This document shows, piece after piece, positions 1-6,200 of a stretch of DNA of 14,630 nucleotides; position 1 is the stretch's first letter, and every line of letters starts with the position of its first letter. A program made the translations under genes and the position numbers. The notes below the pieces were generated by a model. That model was not told the origin of the DNA, did no database searches, and saw only the letters and a list, made by a program, of their open reading frames with translations. The stretch is from NCBI GenBank assembly GCA_019120375.1, contig DWVE01000063.1:1-14630 (forward strand), given 5' to 3'. This DNA is from Allofournierella_A excrementavium. Its GTDB lineage: Bacteria; Bacillota; Clostridia; Oscillospirales; Ruminococcaceae.

Positions 1-60
1 TCCCTTTGCTTGCTTGTGCAGTTGGCAGACCGCACTCCCAGTATAGCAAAGGGAGTTTTT
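1..60 (+). terminator. Intrinsic terminator of an off-window plus-strand transcript
   Basis: A 6-bp stem (34-39 with 51-56, loop of 11) is followed directly by a T-rich run (TTTTTCTTTTT), the layout of a rho-independent terminator reading on the plus strand. A longer 10-bp perfect inverted repeat (1-10 with 45-54) uses some of the same bases, so the two stems exclude each other. The gene it serves lies left of the window and cannot be identified. No plus-strand gene follows it here. Confidence 0.6.
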
Positions 61-92
61 CTTTTTCCATTATCGACATTAGTCTTCTTTTG

Positions 93-115
93 AACCACTC
101 GCCTAGCGAGTGGTT
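93..115. repeat. Palindromic hairpin, IS200/REP-like
   Basis: A perfect 10-bp inverted repeat (93-102 with 106-115) encloses the 3-base loop CTA, and the region from 61 to 132 is AT-rich around it. Only four T residues follow on the plus side and none on the minus side, so it is a poor terminator. It sits between two better terminators (34-56 and 133-160). Short stems with tiny loops and AT-rich flanks are typical of the subterminal hairpins of IS200/IS605 elements and of REP palindromes. No transposase is present, so this would be an isolated palindrome or a remnant. Assignment is by resemblance only. Confidence 0.35.
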
Positions 116-132
116 TTCGATATACAAAAAAA

Positions 133-160
133 GCGAGGCTCCCGTTCAAGGGAGCCTCGC
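133..160 (-). terminator. Terminator of the ABC-permease operon
   Basis: An 11-bp perfect GC-rich stem (133-143 with 150-160, 6-base loop) is followed on the minus strand by seven T residues (complement of 126-132). It begins 11 bases beyond the permease stop codon, so it closes the minus-strand operon that includes the ATPase, the COG1361-like protein and the permease. Confidence 0.93.
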
Positions 161-171
161 AGAAGGATTTT

Positions 172-1632
172 TTATTCGTGCCGGATGGCCTCCAGCGCGC
201 TGATGCGGGTGGCTTTCACCGCCGGCCACAGGCCGGACAGGATGCCAACCAGGGTGGAGAACCCAAGCCCCAGCAGCACCAGCCACGGGGGGATGATGGA
301 GATCTGACCGCCCATGCCGCCGTACATGCCGCCGATGCTGTTCAAAAGGCCGCTCAGGTCGATGCCTCCGCCGCCGAACAGCGCAGCAATGGTGTTGATG
401 TTGTTGAGGATGGCCGACGCGGCATAGCTCAGGGCCACGCCGATGATGCCGCCCAGCAGGCCGATGGCGCCCGCCTCCACCAGGAACATGTTGCGAATCT
501 TGCCCACCTCACAGCCCAGCACCTTCATCACGCCGATCTCTTTGGTGCGCTCATAGATGGACATCATCATGGTGTTGGCGATGTTCAGCGCCGCCACCAG
601 CAGAGCCACGGCGGCAGTGCCGCCCAGAATCATCTGGCTCTTCACCACGCTGGCCTGCATCTCCTCGCGGATCTGTGTCAGAGAGTTGGTCTGCTCGTAA
701 CCCAAATCGTGGATCCACTCTTCCACTTCTCCCACGTTCTCCACGTCGTCCACCTTGACGTAGACTTCCTGATAGCCGTTGTCCTGCTCACGCATGACCG
801 TGCCGTTGGAGATCATCACGCCACCGCTGGAATTGTTTTTCTTGCCGCTGAGGCGCTGATACTCTTTCTCCAGCATCTTCATATCAGACACGCGCATGGC
901 GATGCCCGATTCGGTGAAATAGTGCTTGGACGTGTCCGACACAAAGGTGCCCATCACCACCAGCTGGAACTCGCTGGTCTTCTCGTTGCCATTGTTGTCA
1001 TAAGCGGTGAGTTTCAGGGTGAGTTTGTCCTTGTTGACGTCTACAAAGGGCGGGATAGGGTTCCCCAGCGAGTCGGTCTGACCCGCCCAGCGCTGGCGCT
1101 TGCCGCTGTTGTAGCTCTTTCGGGTATCCTGGAACTGATAGGCAAAATTGGCGCCTACCAGCACGGGGATCTTCTTTTTGCCCAGGTTCACGTCATCGGC
1201 GATCCAGCTGCCGCTTTGCAGCTGAAACTCCATGGCCTCCAACGCGTTCATGTCCACGCCGTAACAATCCCACAGATACGCTTCATACCGGTCGCCCTTG
1301 CCGGCGTAGACATTGCCGTTCATGGAGTTGGAGGAATAGAACGGCGTGGCCGCCACCACATGCTCATGGCTGCGGAATGTTTCCAGCATTTCGTCGTCCA
1401 GCTTGGGAACGTCGCCTGCGGCGCCGTAGGAATAGTTATAGATCTGGATCTGGGTCAGATCGCCCCAGCTTTGCAGCATGGCTTCGTTCTGGGCATTGCT
1501 GGCGATGCCAAGGCTGATCATAACGATGATGGCGAAGGTGCCCACCACCACGCCGATAACGGTCAGGGCTGTGCGGCCTTTGCGCCGCCGAAGATTATCC
1601 GTGCTGAGGCGCAGCAGATCAGATATCTTCAT
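172..1632 (-). CDS. ABC transporter permease, MacB/FtsX type
   Basis: 486-residue membrane subunit of a type VII (MacB-like) ABC transporter. The N-terminus carries a cytoplasmic amphipathic stretch rich in Arg/Lys and a first membrane helix (about 20-43). A large extracytoplasmic MacB-type core domain (about 45-330) follows, then the FtsX domain with three helices (about 333-360, 384-412, 446-475). The motif after helix 2, NTMMMSIYERTKEIGVMKVLG, is the typical FtsX coupling helix, and the C-terminus (PAVKATRISALEAIRHE) is also characteristic. An unusual Gly-rich segment (about 419-445) lies between helices 3 and 4. The start is the ATG at 1630-1632, preceded by GGAGG at good spacing, and it overlaps the upstream gene by 14 bases, implying translational coupling. 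Such transporters act in mechanotransmission or export of peptides, antibiotics or lipoproteins rather than import; the substrate is unknown here. Confidence 0.93.
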   Translation of the reverse strand: MKISDLLRLSTDNLRRRKGRTALTVIGVVVGTFAIIVMISLGIASNAQNEAMLQSWGDLTQIQIYNYSYGAAGDVPKLDDEMLETFRSHEHVVAATPFYSSNSMNGNVYAGKGDRYEAYLWDCYGVDMNALEAMEFQLQSGSWIADDVNLGKKKIPVLVGANFAYQFQDTRKSYNSGKRQRWAGQTDSLGNPIPPFVDVNKDKLTLKLTAYDNNGNEKTSEFQLVVMGTFVSDTSKHYFTESGIAMRVSDMKMLEKEYQRLSGKKNNSSGGVMISNGTVMREQDNGYQEVYVKVDDVENVGEVEEWIHDLGYEQTNSLTQIREEMQASVVKSQMILGGTAAVALLVAALNIANTMMMSIYERTKEIGVMKVLGCEVGKIRNMFLVEAGAIGLLGGIIGVALSYAASAILNNINTIAALFGGGGIDLSGLLNSIGGMYGGMGGQISIIPPWLVLLGLGFSTLVGILSGLWPAVKATRISALEAIRHE

Positions 1633-3034
1633 CTTCGTCCTCCAGCTCTGCCAGTTTCTTCGCAGCCTTCTTCTTGCGGATCACCACCACGACGACCGCA
1701 ACAACAGCGCCCACGCCCACAACGATGAGGGCCCAGCCCCAGATGGGCATGCCGGTGCTCACATCCTCGCCCATGGTGGGGTCCATCATGCCGGGATCCA
1801 TCATGCCGGGGTCGTCGTAAACGGGCATGGCCTCCACGGTGCAGGAGAATTCCTTCTCCAGCGTGGCCACTTCGCCCTTGGAGTTCTCATAGCTCAGGAT
1901 GACCTTGCCGTTGATGACGCCCTCGGCGGAAGCCATCACGCTGAAGTCCACCGAGTTCTCGGTGCCGGCGGCCACGTTGCCCAAAAACTGGCTCTGGCCG
2001 GGGTTGGCCAGGTTCTCGCCCTGGATCTCGGCGGTGAGGTTGTTGATGGCGCTCTTGCCCTTGTTGACGAAGGTGACGGAGAGGTAGCCCTCCTCGCCCA
2101 TCATCATGGTCTCGGGAGCTTCCACATTGGTGATCTCAAAGCGCTCGGGCTGGGTCACGGGGATGGAAATGGGAGAGGTCGCGGCTTCGCCGTTCTTGCT
2201 GGTCAGCTGCACGGTGATGTTCACAGAGCCGGGCTCCATGGTGGCGTCGGTGACCATCTTGTAGCTGATGGTGCGGGTCTCGTTGGGAGCCATCGCGCCC
2301 ACATAGGTGTTCATGCTGCCGCTGGCAAGGCTGACGTTCTTGGAGTCCGTGGGGAAGGTCAGGCCCACCATCACGTCCTCCAGGTTGGTGTTGCCGCTGG
2401 TGGTGAACAGGGTCAGCTCCAGGGTAAACTCCTTGCCGGCCTCCACGCTGTTGCCGCCGAAGGTGAAGTCCTTCACCATGATCTTGGGCACTTCGGCAGG
2501 CGCGGGAGTGGGCGCGGGAGTGGGCTCAATGGCCTCGGCGCACTGGATGATGGTCTGAGTCAGCTGCTGGACCTCGCGGGGCTCGTCACCACCCTCGGTG
2601 ATCACGTCAAAGCTGAATTCGTTGCTGCCGCCGTTGTAGGTCACATCCGTAAACACAAATTTGTATGTACCGTCGCTGCGCTTTTCCGCAATGGCGTCTT
2701 TGCCAGAAAAACTGCTGGTGTTGATACGGCCGCGAAGGCCAGCATTTTTGCCTTGGGCCCATTCATCGGACACGGTGATGCTGATGTTGGCCTTCTCACC
2801 GGGACGCAGATGGGCGCCGAAGCTGCCGCCCACATCATAGTTGGTAATGTAAGGAGCGGTAGGTGCAGGGGCCGCACTGGGATTCGGGTCCTCTTCGCCT
2901 TGCACCGTTGTCAAAGTGTTGTCGTTAGTGGCAGTGCCTTCCCCTTCCGCGTACACCGGCGTGCCGGCAAACACGCCCAGCGCAAGGGCCAGCGCCAGGG
3001 ACAGGCTGATGATCTTGTTCTTCCTCTGTTTCAT
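1619..3034 (-). CDS. Secreted, membrane-anchored COG1361-like beta-domain protein (ABC accessory)
   Basis: 471 residues. A signal peptide (basic KQRKNK, a Leu/Ala core, AxA-like site PVYA, cleavage expected after residue 29) is followed by a Pro/Ala linker (50-60), a first beta-rich module (about 61-168), a second Pro-Ala linker (PTPAPTPAPA, 171-180), and two more modules (about 185-295 and 298-402). These resemble the COG1361 S-layer/CARDB class: repeated 'EAGKEFTLELTLFTTSG' and 'GEEGYLSVTFVNKGKS' style strands. A Met/Pro-rich stretch (409-422) leads to one membrane helix (about 432-452), a basic stop-transfer KKK and an acidic tail. The ATG at 3032-3034 has AGAGGAA eight bases upstream; an in-frame ATG at 3052 overlaps the ATPase stop but lacks a binding site. 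The protein sits where MacA-like adaptors sit in other operons, so it is probably the extracellular partner of the ABC pair. That role is inferred. Confidence 0.85.
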   Translation of the reverse strand: MKQRKNKIISLSLALALALGVFAGTPVYAEGEGTATNDNTLTTVQGEEDPNPSAAPAPTAPYITNYDVGGSFGAHLRPGEKANISITVSDEWAQGKNAGLRGRINTSSFSGKDAIAEKRSDGTYKFVFTDVTYNGGSNEFSFDVITEGGDEPREVQQLTQTIIQCAEAIEPTPAPTPAPAEVPKIMVKDFTFGGNSVEAGKEFTLELTLFTTSGNTNLEDVMVGLTFPTDSKNVSLASGSMNTYVGAMAPNETRTISYKMVTDATMEPGSVNITVQLTSKNGEAATSPISIPVTQPERFEITNVEAPETMMMGEEGYLSVTFVNKGKSAINNLTAEIQGENLANPGQSQFLGNVAAGTENSVDFSVMASAEGVINGKVILSYENSKGEVATLEKEFSCTVEAMPVYDDPGMMDPGMMDPTMGEDVSTGMPIWGWALIVVGVGAVVAVVVVVIRKKKAAKKLAELEDEDEDI

Positions 3035-3048
3035 GGATGTGATTCCTC

Positions 3049-3852
3049 TCATTCGTCGGTGATACTGTCTGCCGGCACGGTGGTTTGAGGCTCCGGCGGC
3101 GCCTCTTGTTTCGATTCCAGAATATCCTTGAACAGTTCGGCCTGCTTTTTCGCTTTTTCCTGTTCGTCCAGAAGGATGTTGCTCTCCACCATGCCGTCCC
3201 GGATGGTGATGACCCGGTCCGCCACATCGGCCAGGTCACGCTCGTGGGTGACCATCACGAAGGTGATGTTGTTCTCCTTCGCCATGGTGAGCATGCGGTA
3301 GAGCACCTGACGGGTGGTGGACGAGTCCAGGTTTCCGGTGGGCTCGTCGGCGAAGATGACCTTGGGCTTTGCCACGAACGCGCGGGCAATGCCCACGCGC
3401 TGCTGCTGGCCGCCGCTCATCTCGGTGGGCTTGTGGTTCGCGCGCTTGCCCAGGCCCATGCGCTTGAGCTCCGCCTTGGCCATTTCCAGCCGCTTCTTGC
3501 GGGGCACGCCCTTGAACATCAGCGGAAGCGCCACGTTCTCGGCGGCGGTGAGGTTGGGCAGCAGGTTGTAGCTTTGGAAGATGAACCCCAGGTGCGCCTG
3601 GCGGAATTTCGCCAGCTGGTTTTCGTTCATCGCGCTGATCTCGTGCTTGCCTATGTGCACACTGCCCTTTGTTGGCTTTTCCAGCCCCGCAAGCTGATTG
3701 AGCAGGGTGGATTTGCCGCTGCCCGAAGGGCCCACGATGCAGCAGATCTCACCGGGTTCGATGGCAAGGTTCACGTCGTTCAGGGCGATGACCTTTTCCT
3801 TGCCCACCCGGTACACCTTGCGCAGATGTTCCACGCAGATGATTGGCGCCAT
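3049..3852 (-). CDS. ABC transporter ATP-binding protein, LolD/MacB family
   Basis: 267 residues. Walker A GPSGSGKST (41-49), Q-loop Gln93, signature MSGGQ (145-149), Walker B VIFADEP (165-171) with the family-typical TGNLD D-loop, and H-loop His203 are all intact, so it should hydrolyse ATP. The LolD/MacB subfamily pairs with FtsX-type permeases, which matches the permease two genes downstream. A C-terminal extension (about 225-267), charged and ending in a Pro-rich stretch, goes beyond the usual ~230 residues. The ATG has GAGGTG five bases upstream. The stop codon lies 14 bases before the start of the COG1361-like gene. No promoter is visible in the 39 bases after the DUF218 gene, so it is probably cotranscribed from upstream. 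Confidence 0.95.
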   Translation of the reverse strand: MAPIICVEHLRKVYRVGKEKVIALNDVNLAIEPGEICCIVGPSGSGKSTLLNQLAGLEKPTKGSVHIGKHEISAMNENQLAKFRQAHLGFIFQSYNLLPNLTAAENVALPLMFKGVPRKKRLEMAKAELKRMGLGKRANHKPTEMSGGQQQRVGIARAFVAKPKVIFADEPTGNLDSSTTRQVLYRMLTMAKENNITFVMVTHERDLADVADRVITIRDGMVESNILLDEQEKAKKQAELFKDILESKQEAPPEPQTTVPADSITDE

Positions 3853-3869
3853 TCTTTCACCTCTTCACT

Positions 3870-3886
3870 GCGGCCTTTCGGGCCGC
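3870..3886. other. GC-rich hairpin between DUF218 gene and ATPase gene
   Basis: A 6-bp perfect stem, GCGGCC with GGCCGC, closes a 5-base loop. No T-tract follows on either strand, so it is not an intrinsic terminator. On the minus-strand mRNA it lies just before the GAGGTG ribosome binding site of the ATPase gene and could slow decay or adjust the ratio of upstream to downstream products. This is inference from position. Confidence 0.45.
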
Positions 3887-3891
3887 CGTTC

Positions 3892-4686
3892 TCATAAAAT
3901 ACCCACAAGCGGGCTGATCCAGCCGCTCTGGCTCGTTTTGAACACCCAGTAGTAAAGCACGGCAAAGACCTCCCGCATGTAACAGGGCAGCACCGAGTTG
4001 AGGCCGATGCTCGCGGGGATGGAACTCACCTGTTCAAAGCCCACCAACCGGGCGTAGCAGCGGGCGCGGTAGCAGTGGAAGGCGTTGGTCACCACGGCCA
4101 TGGGTTCGTTCGCGCCGATGCCCCGCTCTTCCAGCAATTCTTTTGCAAACAGCAGATTCTCTTCGGTGGAGGTGCTCTTCTGCTCCACCACGATCTGCTC
4201 CTCCGGCACGCCCTTCTCCTCAAGATAACGTGCCATCGCCACCCCTTCCGGGATGGTCTCGCCGTTGCCCTGCCCGCCGGTGACCGCGATCACCACTTCG
4301 GGATTTTCCAGGTAATAGGCATAAGCCGCGTCCAGGCGGCGGCGCAGCAGGTCGGAAGGCACGTCCTTTCGCAGGCCCGCACCCAGCACCACGATGGCCT
4401 TTTCCTGCCCGGTGGCCGCGCCTGCGTAGCCGCTGACGGCCACAAAGCCCAGCAGCAGGCAGAAAACGCCCACACCGCAGAAGAACAGGATCTTCAGCCA
4501 GCGGCCCACACCGTCCGCACAGAAAGCGTCGATGGGGCGGTGGAACACGGCATAGGCCCAAAGCGCCGCCGTGAGGAGATACATCAGGAGAAGGCCGAAG
4601 TTGAAGTTGGAGCGAAAACTGCGCAGCACGCTGTCGGCCAAAAGGACGACTGCCAGCACCCACACGATGATGATTTTGATCTGCAT
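3892..4686 (-). CDS. Membrane-anchored YdcF/SanA/ElyC-family (DUF218) protein
   Basis: 264 residues. Three hydrophobic helices (about 3-19, 28-47 and 66-90) precede a DUF218 domain (about 95-235). Family motifs are visible: VVLGAGL near the domain start, GGQGNGE followed by PEGVAMARYLEEKGVP, then STSTEENLLFAKELLEE, and AVVTNAFHCYRARCYARLVG. The DUF218 fold (YdcF, SanA, ElyC) is linked in other bacteria to envelope integrity and late peptidoglycan-precursor steps, but the biochemical activity is unsettled. The ATG at 4684-4686 is preceded by AAAAGGAA; an upstream TTG at 4701 would add five residues (MKRNK) but overlaps that binding site. It lies 117 bases after deoB and 39 before the ATPase gene on the same strand. 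Linkage to the transporter is by position only. Confidence 0.88.
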   Translation of the reverse strand: MQIKIIIVWVLAVVLLADSVLRSFRSNFNFGLLLMYLLTAALWAYAVFHRPIDAFCADGVGRWLKILFFCGVGVFCLLLGFVAVSGYAGAATGQEKAIVVLGAGLRKDVPSDLLRRRLDAAYAYYLENPEVVIAVTGGQGNGETIPEGVAMARYLEEKGVPEEQIVVEQKSTSTEENLLFAKELLEERGIGANEPMAVVTNAFHCYRARCYARLVGFEQVSSIPASIGLNSVLPCYMREVFAVLYYWVFKTSQSGWISPLVGIL

Positions 4687-4803
4687 TTTGTTCCTTTTCA
4701 ATGGAATTTCTCACTTTCCGCTGCGGGCCGGCGGTCCCGATTCAAAAGAGTCTCACAGCGTAAACGAATCGAGCGTGAATTTTATTTCACCCGTCGTGAG
4801 AGT
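4687..4803. other. deoB-DUF218 spacer; no clear signal
   Basis: The 117-base gap holds only a weak 5-bp hairpin (4775-4779 with 4786-4790) lacking a T-run. I see no convincing terminator for deoB and no good sigma-A promoter. Read-through from deoB into the DUF218 gene is therefore possible but not shown. Confidence 0.4.
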
Positions 4804-5979
4804 TCAGTCGAAAATTTTCGCGGCCAGATCCCGGCCGTCCAGTTTTGCATCCACGCCCAGCGCCGTGCAGATGGTCTTGCCGATGGCGCCGAAGCCCAGC
4901 ACGGTGCCCAGGTTATTGTCCTTCTTCACCTCGGGGCCGGCCACCAGCAGCGGCACATACTCGCGGGTGTGGTCGGTGGTCTTGGTGAAGCCGGGGTCAC
5001 AGCCGTGGTCGCCGGTGATCATCACCACGTCGCCCGGGCGCAGCTTCTGAAGCAGCACGCCAAGGCCCCGGTCAAACTCGGACGCCGCCGCCGCATAGCC
5101 GGGGATGTTGCGCCGGTGGCCGTAGATCATGTCGAAATCCACCAGATTGATGAAGGCAAGGCCCTCGAAGTCCCGGTCCGCCAGCTCCAGCATCACCCGG
5201 ATGCCGTCGGTGTTGCCGCTGGTGCGGATCTTCTCGGTCAGGCCTTCGCCGTCGAAAATATCGTAGATTTTGCCCACGCCGATCACGTCCTTGCCGGCGG
5301 CCTTGAGATGGTCCAGCATGGTCTTTGCGGGGGGCTTGAGGGAGTAGTCGTGGCGGTTGGAAGTGCGCTTGAAATCCGCCGCGCAGCTGCCCACAAAGGG
5401 GCGCGCGATCACGCGGCCCACGCCGTGCTCGCCTTTGAGCATATCCCGGGCCATCTGGCAGTATTCATACAGCTGCTCCAGCGGCACCACCTCTTCGTGG
5501 GCGGCCACCTGGAACACGCTGTCCGCCGAGGTGTACACGATGAGCGCGCCGGTGCGCATGTGCTCCTCGCCGTAGTCCTTCAGCACCTCGGTGCCGGAAT
5601 AGGGCTTGTTGCACAGCACCTTGCGCCCGGTGAGCTTTTCGTACTGCTCGATCACCTCGGGCGGGAAGCCGTCGGGATAGGTGGGCAGCGCCCGCTCGCT
5701 TTCCACGCCGGCGATCTCCCAGTGGCCGATGGTGGTATCCTTGCCGTTGCTTGCCTCCTGCAGGCGCACACAGCTGCCCGCCACAGGATGCACCGGCGCG
5801 CCGCACTGCACGCCGTCCAGATTGAACAGGCCCAGAGAGGCCATATTGGGCACCTCAAAGCCAGGGTCTTTGGCGATGGAAGCGAGGGTGTTGGCCCCCA
5901 CGTCGCCAAATTTATCCGCATCCGGCTCGTAGCCGATGCCGAAGCTGTCCAGCACGATCAGAAAAACGCGCTTTGTCAT
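4804..5979 (-). CDS. deoB: Phosphopentomutase
   Basis: 391 residues, the usual length. It interconverts ribose-1-phosphate and ribose-5-phosphate (and the deoxy forms) in nucleoside salvage, in the cytoplasm. It is an alkaline-phosphatase superfamily enzyme with a binuclear metal site. Visible hallmarks: VLDSFGIG at the N-terminus (metal ligand Asp11), GKDTTIGHWE (79-88) with the phosphorylated Thr, TSADSVFQVAAHE (150-162), VDFDMIYGHR (280-289) with Asp281 and His288, GDHGCDPG (323-330) with Asp324 and His325, and TDHTREYVPLL with His337. The ATG at 5977-5979 has AAGGAGGG at ideal spacing; an in-frame extension to 6141 would cross the promoter and is rejected. It is divergent from pyk across about 220 bases. 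No nucleoside phosphorylase or deaminase lies beside it in this window. Confidence 0.98.
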   Translation of the reverse strand: MTKRVFLIVLDSFGIGYEPDADKFGDVGANTLASIAKDPGFEVPNMASLGLFNLDGVQCGAPVHPVAGSCVRLQEASNGKDTTIGHWEIAGVESERALPTYPDGFPPEVIEQYEKLTGRKVLCNKPYSGTEVLKDYGEEHMRTGALIVYTSADSVFQVAAHEEVVPLEQLYEYCQMARDMLKGEHGVGRVIARPFVGSCAADFKRTSNRHDYSLKPPAKTMLDHLKAAGKDVIGVGKIYDIFDGEGLTEKIRTSGNTDGIRVMLELADRDFEGLAFINLVDFDMIYGHRRNIPGYAAAASEFDRGLGVLLQKLRPGDVVMITGDHGCDPGFTKTTDHTREYVPLLVAGPEVKKDNNLGTVLGFGAIGKTICTALGVDAKLDGRDLAAKIFD

Positions 5980-6025
5980 GATGATATTCCCTCCTTGGAA
6001 TGGTCTTATGTCTAAAGGTGGTTCC

Positions 6026-6054
6026 ATTATACAATATTCCCCAAAGGAAGTTAA
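6026..6054 (-). promoter_or_regulatory. Sigma-A-like promoter of deoB
   Basis: On the minus strand TTAACT (6049-6054) and a perfect TATAAT (6026-6031) are separated by 17 bases. The expected start of transcription lies near 6019, leaving a leader of about 40 bases before the deoB ATG. The -35 matches consensus at four of six positions. Confidence 0.75.
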
Positions 6055-6126
6055 GCCGCAGGGCAAAGATTTCTCCTCCCATTTGCACCGGGACGTCAAA
6101 ACTTTAAAAAAATTGCTTTCAGACCT

Positions 6127-6154
6127 TTGACGCTCTTGCATTCAGGTGTATAAT
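6127..6154 (+). promoter_or_regulatory. Sigma-A-like promoter of pyk
   Basis: TTGACG (6127-6132) and a perfect TATAAT (6149-6154) are separated by 16 bases. The start should fall near 6161, giving a short leader of about 40 bases before the ATG. No leader hairpin or riboswitch-like structure is apparent. Confidence 0.82.
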
Positions 6155-6200
6155 ATATGCTAGCAAAAATTTGAGGTTCTTTGATTTAAGGAGGTTCCTT

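Noticed and set aside
14..46. tRNA-like D-arm and anticodon-loop look (AGTTGGCAGA followed by CTCCCAG)
   Set aside because: The anticodon stem does not pair (CCGCA against TATAG), and no T-arm or matching acceptor stem exists. It is better explained by the terminator stems.
4075..6015. Long plus-strand open frame opposite deoB and the DUF218 gene, and similar ones at 178-1728 and 1478-3088
   Set aside because: Antisense shadows of genuine minus-strand genes, without a ribosome binding site, a promoter or a recognisable domain.
5980..6141. N-terminal extension of deoB to an upstream ATG at 6141
   Set aside because: It would cross the deoB promoter and its added 54 residues do not resemble the family. 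The ATG at 5977-5979 has a strong binding site and starts at the conserved MTKRVFLIVLDSFG.
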